From Geomonas oryzisoli (GTDB taxonomy: Bacteria > Desulfobacterota > Desulfuromonadia > Geobacterales > Geobacteraceae): a stretch of DNA of 64,000 nt. Of the stretch, positions 34,436 to 42,435 are shown piece after piece. Made by a program: the position numbers and the translations under genes. Position 1 is the stretch's first letter; each line of letters begins with the position of its first letter. A model generated the notes under the pieces. It saw only the letters and a list, made by a program, of their open reading frames with translations, did not search any database and was not told the origin of the DNA. The stretch spans positions 3,257,501 to 3,321,500 of the forward strand of contig NZ_CP076723.1 of the NCBI RefSeq assembly GCF_018986915.1, read 5' to 3'.

Positions 34436-35074
34436 CTACTCCATTCTCAACTTCGCCTTGATTTCCGGCGCGGAGGCGCTGGTCGCATAGACCGAGGTGC
34501 CGACGTCGAAGAGCTTCGACGCGGTCAGCCCGCCCACGACGACCGGGTCGAGCCCCACGCTCCGGGCCAGTTCGACCGCGGCGTCCACCGCTTCCAGATC
34601 GTCACCGGCGATCGGGATGCCGATCCTGTCGCCGTTCTGGTTCACCGTCCGCTTCAGGTCTTCGAAATAAACCGTGTTGAAGGCCCGCACGATCCTCGCG
34701 CCTGGAAGCAGACGGGCCACCACGCTTCCCATCCCTCCCGGATCCTGTCTCGCTTCCAAGGCCATCGCCCCATCCCTGTCCGGGTAAGGATTGGAGGTGT
34801 CGATGACGATCTTCCCTTTGAGGGCCTGCTTCGTTTCGTTGTCCAGGTCCCGGTACGCCTTGAGCGGTATGGAGAGCAGGACGACGTCGCCAAAGGCGAT
34901 CGCTTCAGCTACGGTCCCGACCCGGGCAGCAGAGCCCGCGTCGGGCAGGAGTTCTGTAAGGTTCTCGGGGTGCCTGGAACTGAAGCACACCTCGTATCCC
35001 GCCTTGCTCAACAATATGCCCAAGTTGCCGCCGATGTTGCCCGATCCGACGATCCCTATCTTTGTTATTTTCAT
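34436..35074 (-). CDS. NADP-dependent oxidoreductase of the F420-reductase/NpdG-like family
   Basis: 212 aa with Rossmann opening KIGIVGSGNIGGNLGILLSKAGYEVCFSSRHPENL, conserved DVVLLSIPLKAY and IDTSNPYPDRDG, and the domain-joining RIVRAFNTVYFEDL. This is the NADPH:F420 reductase-like (F420_oxidored) fold, widespread also in organisms without F420, so the true electron acceptor is uncertain. GAGGAGGAC precedes ATG 35074. Confidence 0.85.
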   Translation of the reverse strand: MKITKIGIVGSGNIGGNLGILLSKAGYEVCFSSRHPENLTELLPDAGSAARVGTVAEAIAFGDVVLLSIPLKAYRDLDNETKQALKGKIVIDTSNPYPDRDGAMALEARQDPGGMGSVVARLLPGARIVRAFNTVYFEDLKRTVNQNGDRIGIPIAGDDLEAVDAAVELARSVGLDPVVVGGLTASKLFDVGTSVYATSASAPEIKAKLRME

Positions 35075-35356
35075 GTTCGTGTCCTCCTCGTTCGCTGACC
35101 GCGTCCCTCCTTCACATGCTATTTTTTCCTCCTCAAACGAGTATACTCCCTGGCGCCATCCGGCATCCAGCGCTTATAATTCGAGGCTGGTAACCGCGGC
35201 TTTATGCTGGAAGCAGCGGTTGCCGGGAGCGACACAGCGGTGAGCAACGGCGCCGGGGGCGGCGCAGGACGCCCCTTGCGCGTTCTTTTGCTTGTGGCGG
35301 CGGGTTCGCTGTGTTACAGCAAAGGTGCAAGATCGTCATCGTTACAGGAGGATGCC

Positions 35357-35614
35357 GTGGCCAACATAAAACGGAGCATCTTGGGCAACGTCGCGGAAAT
35401 GGTGATCGACATAGACGCCTATCCGAAAGGATTCGAGGTCTTCGGGCACGACAAGCTGGGCAGAAAGGTCGTATTCGCTCGGCGCAGCACGCTCGAGCCG
35501 ATCATCCTGGACGGTGCGCGGGTGGCGCAAAGCCTTGCCGACTTCGCTAAAAAGCCGGTTACCCTGCGGGTCCAGTCCGAAAAAAGGGAGGAATTCTTCC
35601 CGACGACGGCGTAG
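35357..35614 (+). CDS. Small conserved-looking protein, unknown function
   Basis: 85 aa from GTG 35357 (AGGAGGATGCC upstream). The longer in-frame start at 35204 lacks an RBS and adds a low-complexity Gly/Ala stretch. Sequence VFGHDKLGRKVVFARRSTLEPIILDGARVAQSLADF suggests a compact alpha/beta protein. No family recognised; lies 51 bp before the AEC transporter. Confidence 0.65.
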   Translation: MANIKRSILGNVAEMVIDIDAYPKGFEVFGHDKLGRKVVFARRSTLEPIILDGARVAQSLADFAKKPVTLRVQSEKREEFFPTTA

Positions 35615-35665
35615 GGCGGCCCTGCCGCCGCTCGCACTCCAGTCGGGCAGGAGAAGCTGGTAGTA

Positions 35666-36574
35666 ATGGAAAATTTCGTATTGATCGGGGTCTTCGTCCT
35701 TCTGGGGATGCTCTTTCGCCGCCTCGAGGCCTTCCCCAAGGACTCGGCGCAGACCCTCAACATGTTCGCCCTCTACGTCTCGCTGCCGGCGCTGATTCTG
35801 CTCAAGGTGCCGCAGATCGCGCTCTCGGGGGAGATCGTCACCGCGGCGGTCGTCCCGTGGGGGATGCTGCTCCTCTCCGTCGCAGCGGTGTTCGCCGCGG
35901 CGCGGTTTTGGCGCTGGGATCGGGCGACCGTCGGCGTACTGCTCCTCGTGGTGCCGCTTGGCAACACCTCGTTCCTGGGCGTCCCCATGATCCAGGCCTT
36001 TTTCGGTGCGGCCGGCCTTCCCTACCTGATCATCTACGACCAACTGGGGACAATGATCATCATGGTCACCTACGGTTCCTTCGTCCTCGCCCTCTACGGC
36101 AAGGAAGGCTCCGTGAAGCTTTCGGCCATGGTGCGCAAGATGCTCTTCTTTCCGCCGAGCATCGCCCTCATGGCGGGCATTGCCGCCCGCGGCTGGCCCT
36201 ATCCCGAAAGACTGGCCCAGGTGCTGCACAACGTTTCCCTGACCCTGGTGCCGGTGGTGATGACCGCGATCGGCATGCAGATGCGGCTCAGGCTGCCGCG
36301 CAGGGTGATGGGGCCGCTGAGCTTCGGGCTCGCCATGAAACTCCTGCTCGCCCCGCTGTCCGCCCTGGCCGTCTGCCGGCTGGCCGGGCTTACCGGCATG
36401 GTGGTGGACGTCTCGGTGCTGGAGGCGGCGATGCCCCCCATGGTGACCGCCGGCGCCCTGGCCGTGGTCGCGGGAATGGAAGCGGACCTCGCCGTGGCCA
36501 TGATCGGTATCGGCATCATCCTCTCCTTCGGCACACTCCCCGCCATCTATTGGCTGACGCGCCTGATCCCCTGA
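35666..36574 (+). CDS. AEC-family (auxin efflux carrier type) transporter
   Basis: 302 aa, ten predicted membrane helices. Family features: N-terminal VLLGMLFRRLEAFPKDSAQTLNMFALYVSLPALILLKV, mid-protein PLGNTSFLGVPMIQAFFG (TGFxGxP-like), and the C-terminal MPPMVTAGALAVVAGMEADLAVAMIGIGIILSF. Members move organic acids or malate/malonate-like anions. Single gene, followed by a repeat element and a bidirectional terminator. Confidence 0.9.
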   Translation: MENFVLIGVFVLLGMLFRRLEAFPKDSAQTLNMFALYVSLPALILLKVPQIALSGEIVTAAVVPWGMLLLSVAAVFAAARFWRWDRATVGVLLLVVPLGNTSFLGVPMIQAFFGAAGLPYLIIYDQLGTMIIMVTYGSFVLALYGKEGSVKLSAMVRKMLFFPPSIALMAGIAARGWPYPERLAQVLHNVSLTLVPVVMTAIGMQMRLRLPRRVMGPLSFGLAMKLLLAPLSALAVCRLAGLTGMVVDVSVLEAAMPPMVTAGALAVVAGMEADLAVAMIGIGIILSFGTLPAIYWLTRLIP

Positions 36575-36582
36575 CGCCAGAG

Positions 36583-36682
36583 GGGACTGGCTCCGCCAGG
36601 TGCCTGCCCCCTTGGGGTTAGAGAAGCCGGCTGAGCGGAAAAGGCGTTCCGCCAGAGGGACAGGCACCTGACGGAGCCTGTT
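36583..36682. repeat. Dispersed terminal-inverted-repeat element, copy 2
   Basis: Starts GGGACTGGCTCCGCCAGGTG and ends with the inverted GGGACAGGCACCTGACGGAGCC, with inner sequence AAGCCGGCTGAGCGG...GCGTTCCGCC. ~100 bp, intergenic, no ORF. Same family as 3519-3583 and 46277-46379. Confidence 0.8.
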
Positions 36683-36692
36683 ACTTCCATAA

Positions 36693-36731
36693 AAAAAACC
36701 GGAGCATCCTGACAAGGAGCTCCGGTTTTTT
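36693..36731. terminator. Bidirectional terminator
   Basis: AAAAAACCGGAGC ... GCTCCGGTTTTTT between the convergent AEC transporter and outer-membrane protein genes. Confidence 0.9.
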
Positions 36732-36762
36732 CGTTAGCCGCAACGGCAAGCGCTGGGCCGGC

Positions 36763-37596
36763 TTAGAAGAGGTAGTAGAGGGAAAGGCCGGCTTTGAACC
36801 CGTCGGCGGAACCGGCGCGGGCGACGTCATCCTTGGTCCTCACGTCGGTGGAGACCACGTAGGCGACGCTGGGCAAAACGTAGAAGTTGTGTGCCATCTG
36901 GAGGTAGCTCGCCAGCTCGAACTTGAAGTCCTCGTTGGCGGTGACGTCGCGGGTAGCGGTGTTGAAGTTCGCGTCCACCTTGGCGTCGATGGTCACCGTG
37001 TGGTTCAGCTCCTTCTCGAAGCCCACGGAGATGGTGTGGGTGTCGTACTCATCGTGGTTCCTGATGGTGGCACGGTAGATGGCGTAGGGGGTGTTGTGGT
37101 GGCCGAGGTTCGCGCTCGCCGCGATGAAGGGGCTCACGTCGGTGGTGCCGGTTCCCGCCTGGCTGTCGCCTGCGGTATCGAATTTCAGCCCCAGGCCCGC
37201 CACGACGGTGTACGGCGCTTCCTCGCCGCCCAGCAGACGGTATTTTGCCTCGAGCGCCAGGTCGCCGAAGCCGTCACGCCTCTCCTGCTCGGGTTCAAAT
37301 CCGTCCATCTGAAGCTTGTCCCGCTCGCTGAAAACGTAGGGAATGGACGCGGACACTTCCAGACCATGCCCAAGGCCGACACCGACGGAATAGAGCGACT
37401 CGGTGGCATTGAGGGTGCGTTTCCCCGATTCCCCGAGGATGGTGACGTCACCTTTGACGTGGGAATACTCGAAAAGGGCCTGTGCCTCGACCTGCTTCTT
37501 GTCGAGAACTTCGGTGACCAGCAGTTTGTGCTCCGCATGCGCGGTGGCCGTCGTCATGAGTATCCCGCCCAGTACTGCCAAAACCATCTTCTTCAT
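36763..37596 (-). CDS. Outer-membrane beta-barrel protein
   Basis: 277 aa with signal peptide (MKKMVLAVLGGILMTTATAHA). Alternating amphipathic strands and a C-terminal Phe (GFKAGLSLYYLF), the BAM recognition signature. The look is that of the transporter/MetA-pathway (phenol degradation) OMP group. Substrate unknown. RBS GGAGG before ATG; single gene. Confidence 0.8.
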   Translation of the reverse strand: MKKMVLAVLGGILMTTATAHAEHKLLVTEVLDKKQVEAQALFEYSHVKGDVTILGESGKRTLNATESLYSVGVGLGHGLEVSASIPYVFSERDKLQMDGFEPEQERRDGFGDLALEAKYRLLGGEEAPYTVVAGLGLKFDTAGDSQAGTGTTDVSPFIAASANLGHHNTPYAIYRATIRNHDEYDTHTISVGFEKELNHTVTIDAKVDANFNTATRDVTANEDFKFELASYLQMAHNFYVLPSVAYVVSTDVRTKDDVARAGSADGFKAGLSLYYLF

Positions 37597-37851
37597 GTAA
37601 CACTCTCCTCCTGCATTGAAATTACCCGCCGGCGCAGGTCCACAGCTGCATGCGACGGGGGAAAAGGTTTAAATACAACGAACCTCCTGTTATTACAACC
37701 CAAAACGGCGCAGTCCCATCACCTTTTCCGGGCAACGCCCCGCTTCGCCACGCCGAGAGCTGTAAACGGCGTTTACGCAGTGATACCCCGGTGTGGCACG
37801 CTCCGGCGCCACCACCCTTCCCCTGCCGTTAGAGTCCCCGCGTCGCGGGGA
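37597..37851. other. Intergenic region, nothing recognised
   Basis: Divergent spacer between the outer-membrane protein and the zinc-ribbon gene. Contains a GTAAACGGCGTTTAC palindrome near 37762 and CCCCGCG/CGCGGGG near 37836-37850, possible operator or hairpin; no gene. Confidence 0.4.
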
Positions 37852-37880
37852 TTGACAAAAAAGAAGTAAAATAATACATT
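37852..37880 (+). promoter_or_regulatory. Promoter of the small zinc-ribbon gene
   Basis: Perfect -35 TTGACA (37852-37857), 17-bp A-rich spacer, -10 TACATT (37875-37880), 78 bp before the start codon. Confidence 0.65.
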
Positions 37881-37958
37881 GTTCTAGGTCTTGAAGGGGG
37901 AGCTTGCAACGCTGCCCCTGCACGACATTCCCGAACACTTCCGCAAAGGAGCAGGACA

Positions 37959-38189
37959 ATGGCTCTCGCATTACAATGCAAGTTCTTCGGCCACATCATC
38001 TCCGTCGACAAGGCGCTGGCCGTACGGGACGGGGCGACGCCGGCACACCGGCACGCACTTCTCTTCGAGTGCGACAAGTGCGGCAAACCGGTGCGCCCGC
38101 GCGCGGCCGGCGACAAGCACGTCGCGCACTTCGTGCACATCAGGCAGAATCCCGAGTGCTGCTACGCCGAGCCAACCAGGGAATACTAG
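37959..38189 (+). CDS. Small CoiA-like zinc-ribbon protein
   Basis: 76 aa. Pattern FECDKCGKPVRPRAAGDKHVAHFVHIRQNPECC: a CxxC knuckle, then HF-x-H and a terminal Cys pair. It matches the zinc ribbon that opens CoiA-like competence proteins (CxxC...V......HFxH...C). It lacks the nuclease domain. AAAGGAG lies ~11 nt upstream of ATG. Function unknown. Confidence 0.7.
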   Translation: MALALQCKFFGHIISVDKALAVRDGATPAHRHALLFECDKCGKPVRPRAAGDKHVAHFVHIRQNPECCYAEPTREY

Positions 38190-38297
38190 CGGAGAGCGAA
38201 CGTCCCTCCGGGAGCCCCGGCCCCGTTGCGGCGGAAGCTGCCGCCCGGGCTTCCGATCGGCTGGAAAGAAAGCGGCTGCTGTGCTAGGATCGCCCGC

Positions 38298-39416
38298 ATG
38301 ACGGGTTTAAGCGAATCAGCCGCCAAGCGGCGCAAACAACTGCTGCGTTTCATCTCGACCGACCTGCTCGGGCCGATCGCGGGAAAGATGCCCAAGTCGT
38401 GCATCGAATCACTGGAAAAGGCGTCCTTCCACGCCAACATCAGCAGGCACATCCTCGATATCGTCCCGGTGACCGAAGCCCGCATCGTGAAGCACGAGGT
38501 CGCCGCGAAGCTCCCCCCTTTCCTCAGGACCGAAGCCGTCTTCGGCAAGCGCAACCTGTACCTTTTGCACAACGCCACCGTCTCGCCCCTCTCCGGCATG
38601 GCCTGGATCGAAAACAGGGTCATCGAAGAGAGCGTGGGTTCCCTGCGCCGCATCATGGATTGGGGGGACGTGCTGCACGAGCCTATGCTGCCGGTGACCG
38701 AACTCCGTGTCCCGCAGCCGGTCGTCGTCTGCCATCCCGCCTCCTACTACCATTGGCTCCTCGAGGTCCTGCCCAACGTCCTGTTCGCGGTCACCACATT
38801 CCCCGATGTCAGGATCGTGCTGCCGGAACACTCGCCGCGATATGTCCTGGACGGGCTGGCGACGGCGCTTGGCCCCGAAGCGGCGCGGGACTTCATCTTC
38901 AGTTCCACCCCAGTCCGCGTCGACAGGCTGGTCGTGCCGCAGTACCATGCCCAGCCGGAATTCACCGATCCGCAGGTGTTGGAGCTTTTGAGGTCGGCAG
39001 TGAAGGCCAAGGTGGCGCCTTCGCAACACCGGCTCGGCACGCCGGGGTCCCGCAGCCGGATCTACATCTCGCGGGGGAAAAGCAGGCGCCGCCTTGCCGG
39101 CGAGGCCGAGCTCGAAGAGAGACTGCGGCAGGCGGGCTTCTCGATACTGCACTGCGAAGCGCTCTCCTTCGCCGAACAGGTTCGCGCCTTCCACGAGGCG
39201 GAGGTCGTGGTCGGGAGCCACGGCGCCGGTCTGAGCAACCTGGTCTGGTGCGAGCCCCCCTGCCGCGTGGTCGAGATCTTCCCGAAAAACTACATCCTTG
39301 ACTGCTTCGCCTGGCTCAGTTTCAGCCGCGGCTTCGATTACCGCTATGTCATCTGCGACACCGGACATAAGATTGATCAGCTCGCCATGGATGCCGTGCT
39401 CGCTCTAGTCCAATGA
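38298..39416 (+). CDS. Glycosyltransferase family 61 (DUF563) protein
   Basis: 372 aa from ATG 38298 (TAGGA upstream); the longer TTG start at 38226 has no RBS. GT61 blocks: HPASYYHWLLEVLPNVLFA, LPEHSPRYVLDGLATALG, SRIYISRGKSRRRLAGEAELEERLRQAGFSILHCEALSFAEQVRAFHEAEVVVGSHGAGLSNLVWCEPPCRVVEIFP. No membrane helix. Probably adds a sugar to a surface polysaccharide; acts alone here. Confidence 0.88.
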   Translation: MTGLSESAAKRRKQLLRFISTDLLGPIAGKMPKSCIESLEKASFHANISRHILDIVPVTEARIVKHEVAAKLPPFLRTEAVFGKRNLYLLHNATVSPLSGMAWIENRVIEESVGSLRRIMDWGDVLHEPMLPVTELRVPQPVVVCHPASYYHWLLEVLPNVLFAVTTFPDVRIVLPEHSPRYVLDGLATALGPEAARDFIFSSTPVRVDRLVVPQYHAQPEFTDPQVLELLRSAVKAKVAPSQHRLGTPGSRSRIYISRGKSRRRLAGEAELEERLRQAGFSILHCEALSFAEQVRAFHEAEVVVGSHGAGLSNLVWCEPPCRVVEIFPKNYILDCFAWLSFSRGFDYRYVICDTGHKIDQLAMDAVLALVQ

Positions 39417-39880
39417 CACCACCGCTGCCGCACTCTTTCAGATGGAAGCCTCCGACAAATAACAAAGGTTATGCAGCACACGCACATGCCTCCGGTTCCC
39501 ATACCGGGGGCATGCGAGTATCATGCGCATCATTTTCCCCGCACGTGCAGCAGCATTCCAGCCGTCATTCCCCTCACCGCCGCAGATCCTGCCCAACTGC
39601 ACAAGTTCACGATACTGCACCTTCCACCCCGTCCTTAGTTACAGCACAAAGTGTATACACATAATCGTTTACGAAAGGCTTGATGCTGATTCCTTTTTCG
39701 GCTATAAACGCCCCGGCCGGTATTTGTATGACAAAATATCAGCTGTCAAATCCTGCACTTATGCCAATTAAGGCTTTTTACAAATTGCGAAAGTACAGTA
39801 AAAAACCGTGAAATTAAATGTTATAAAATGACCAGAAGTTTTTTAAACAGTACTTCATGTTTCTGGGTAAGGATGAACCT
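39417..39880. other. Intergenic region before chemoreceptor gene
   Basis: GC-rich to ~39620, then AT-rich. Contains CATGCCTCCGGT...ACCGGGGGCATG (about 39486-39515), a palindrome. No ORF with RBS. The AT-rich end (39770-39850) likely holds the MCP promoter. Confidence 0.45.
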
Positions 39881-41983
39881 GTGAAAATAAGCATAGTAAC
39901 GAAGATCATGGCTCTGATTATCGCCATCGTCATCACGGCGGTGAGCGTCACGACCTATATATCCCTGGCGAAGATGCGGCAGGAAATGATGCGCGTGGCG
40001 ACGGCATCGCAGGAGAGCAGGCTCAACACGTTCTGGGAGCTTCTGCGGCAAAAGGGCGAGCTGAGGATCGTCGACAACCGCCTCATGGCCGGCGACTACG
40101 TCATCAACAACAATAACGAGCTCCCCGACCAGGTAGCCAAGATCTGCGGCGGAACGGCGACCATTTTCATGAACGACGAGCGGGTCGCCACCAACGTCAT
40201 CAAGGAGGACGGCAGCAGGGCGGTGGGGACCAAGCTGCAGGGGCCCGCCTTCGACGCGGTGTTCCGCAAGGGAGAACCGTACCGCGGCGTCGCCCCCATC
40301 CTCAACATCCCCTACTTCACCGCCTACGACCCGATTCTGGATGCCGGCGGCCACGTCATCGGCGCGCTCTACGTCGGGGTGAAGACCGCCGAATTCCTGC
40401 AGTCCTTCGAGCACACGAGGACCGTGGTGATCTCGCTCGCCATCGGATTCACCGTTTTGGCCAGCTGCATCGCCGCCTGGTTCACCAGGATGCTCCTCGC
40501 TCCCCTGGGCAAGGCCGTGGCCATCACCGAGGCGGTGGCGGAGGGAGATCTCACCGTGGCCATCCCGGCCGGCGGCGGGGACGAGGCGGGCAAGCTGCTC
40601 GGCTCGCTGAAGATGATGGTGGCTGGACTGTGCGGCATGATCAGCCGTGTGGCGGGCTCGGCCACGGCGCTGCAGGGGATTTCCGGACGGCTGGCGGCGG
40701 AAGCGGTGCATGCCGTGACGGCGGCCAGGCACCAGCAGGATAAGGTGGCCGAGGCGTCGGCCTACGTGCGCACCATTGCGGACAAGGCTGAGGAGATCCA
40801 GAACGGAACCCAGCGCCTGGCACAGGCCGCCTCCGAGTCTTCCTCGGCGATCCTTGAGATGACCGCCAGCACCGACGAGGTCGCCTTGAACGCGGAGCGG
40901 CTGACCACGCTGGTGGCCGAGGTCACTGCGGCGATGACGCAGAGCGCTTCCGCCACCAGCGAGATCGGTGAGCACACCAAGTCCCTGGTTTCCTCGTCGC
41001 TTTCCACCGCTTCCTCGATCCTGGAGATGGAGGCGGCGACCAACAGCGTCAAGGGGAACGCGCTGTTGACCGCGGAGGTGGCCCAGGGGGTCGAGGAAGA
41101 CGCCCTGAAGGGGGTTGAGGCGATGCGCGCCATGCGCCAGGGGATGAGCGACATCCGCGCCTCCTCGGGGGTCACCAACCAGGTCATCGCGACGCTCACT
41201 GCCAGGACCCACGAGATCGGGGCCATCTCCTCGGTGATCGACGACATCGCCAAGAGGACCTCGCTGCTCGCCCTCAACGCGAGCATCATCGCGGCGCAGG
41301 CCGGGGCGCACGGCAAGCCCTTCGGCGTGGTGGCCGAAGAGATCAAGATGCTCGCGTCAAGCACGGCCAATTCGACCAACGAGATCGCGGACCTCATCGC
41401 GGCGGTGCAGTTGGAGACCGAGCACGCGGTGAAGGCGATCAAGGAAGCCGACCAGCGCATCGTCGCGGGAGAGGAGCTCAGTTCCCGTTCCAGCGCCGCG
41501 CTGGAAAAGATCGTGAACGGCGTATCCAGCGCCCGCAGCCACGTCAGCGGCATTGCGCTCGCTACCGCCGAGCAGGCCAAGGGGACCAGCCTGATCCGCG
41601 AGGCGATGGACCGGATCACCCAGATGACCGAGAAGATCGAGAGGGCGATCCGGGAGCAGGCCGGGGCCAAGGAGGCGATCATGTTCGCCGCCGAGGAGAT
41701 GCGGGAGCTTGCCGCGCAGTTCCACGGCGCCACCCGGGAGCAGAGCAAGGTGGGACGTGCCATCTCCGACTCGATCCTCGACGTGAGCGAGATGTCCAGG
41801 AAGATCGAGACGGCCTGCGCGGTGCAGGCGAAGGAGAACCAGCAGATAGCGGCGGCGGTGGCGGAGATACACACGGATGCCGACCGTTGCCTGCGGGCAG
41901 CCGCCCTGTTGGAGGCAGGCGCAAGCGACCTCACCAGCCAGGTGGAAGTGCTTCAGCAAGGTGCGGCCGCTTTCCGGCTTTAG
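39881..41983 (+). CDS. Methyl-accepting chemotaxis protein with periplasmic Cache domain
   Basis: 700 aa from GTG 39881 (AAGGATG upstream; ATG 39857 possible). TM1 (IMALIIAIVITAVSVTTYISL), Cache-type sensor ~40-190 (NPYF-like LNIPYFTAYDPILDAGGHVIGALYVGV), TM2 (VVISLAIGFTVLASCIAAWF), HAMP, then a long coiled-coil signalling domain. The hairpin tip reads LLALNASIIAAQAGAHGKPFGVVAEEIKMLA: the usual [10 protein letters not shown] Glu and Arg are Ile and Gln, so it belongs to a variant class. No C-terminal CheR pentapeptide. Confidence 0.9.
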   Translation: MKISIVTKIMALIIAIVITAVSVTTYISLAKMRQEMMRVATASQESRLNTFWELLRQKGELRIVDNRLMAGDYVINNNNELPDQVAKICGGTATIFMNDERVATNVIKEDGSRAVGTKLQGPAFDAVFRKGEPYRGVAPILNIPYFTAYDPILDAGGHVIGALYVGVKTAEFLQSFEHTRTVVISLAIGFTVLASCIAAWFTRMLLAPLGKAVAITEAVAEGDLTVAIPAGGGDEAGKLLGSLKMMVAGLCGMISRVAGSATALQGISGRLAAEAVHAVTAARHQQDKVAEASAYVRTIADKAEEIQNGTQRLAQAASESSSAILEMTASTDEVALNAERLTTLVAEVTAAMTQSASATSEIGEHTKSLVSSSLSTASSILEMEAATNSVKGNALLTAEVAQGVEEDALKGVEAMRAMRQGMSDIRASSGVTNQVIATLTARTHEIGAISSVIDDIAKRTSLLALNASIIAAQAGAHGKPFGVVAEEIKMLASSTANSTNEIADLIAAVQLETEHAVKAIKEADQRIVAGEELSSRSSAALEKIVNGVSSARSHVSGIALATAEQAKGTSLIREAMDRITQMTEKIERAIREQAGAKEAIMFAAEEMRELAAQFHGATREQSKVGRAISDSILDVSEMSRKIETACAVQAKENQQIAAAVAEIHTDADRCLRAAALLEAGASDLTSQVEVLQQGAAAFRL

Positions 41984-42209
41984 GAGGCGCAAGGCAGCAC
42001 CGCAAGCGCACCCTGGCAGGAGTTGTGTCGTAAAATCAATTATTTAGTGGCGTTTTCCCGAAAAAGGTCGTACCATAAGAATCAAAGGCAGGTGAAACGA
42101 AAAAGGGTGCCTCTGCTCCCACGCCCTCAAATGAGCGCGAGTAGAAGTGGTAAGCAGTGTCACCGGAGACACCTTCTAAAATCCAAAACCTCAAGGGGTG
42201 AAAGGCAAA

Positions 42210-42244
42210 GAGCTGGCGAGCAGTAGAAAACGCCGGCTCTTTTT
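42210..42244 (+). terminator. Intrinsic terminator in leader
   Basis: GAGCTGGCG / CGCCGGCTC (one G-U) followed by TTTTT, ~190 bp upstream of the MCP start and ~225 bp after the previous gene. Confidence 0.75.
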
Positions 42245-42310
42245 GCGTCCGCAGTTCGCGCCCTACTCCAGCGTCCTCCCCCCAGTCCCCCCCGAAGTTT
42301 CCTCACCACC

Positions 42311-42346
42311 GATTTGTCGCCACAGCGAGTGAGATGGCGACAAATC
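42311..42346. repeat. Perfect 12-bp inverted repeat
   Basis: GATTTGTCGCCA (42311-42322) and TGGCGACAAATC (42335-42346), 12-nt loop. Operator or mRNA hairpin ~90 bp before the MCP start; no U-run. Confidence 0.6.
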
Positions 42347-42435
42347 TGCTAAAGAAATATCCGCCTGAAGCCGATAATCCAGGAACCGGCCTAACAGAAT
42401 ACCCGCCACACCACCTGGCAGAGGAGACATAGAGG

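Larger units (their letters stand above)
41984..42435. other. Long structured leader before second chemoreceptor gene
   Basis: 42085-42244 is rich in short complementary segments (e.g. GTGTC-ACCG-GAGACAC near 42158-42173) and ends in an intrinsic terminator at 42210-42244. A further perfect 12-bp hairpin lies at 42311-42346. No GEMM or other riboswitch consensus recognised. No ORF with RBS. Confidence 0.4.

Noticed and set aside
42023-42226. 67-aa ORF in the chemoreceptor leader
   Set aside because: No RBS, Arg/Lys-rich, and overlaps the structured leader and terminator.
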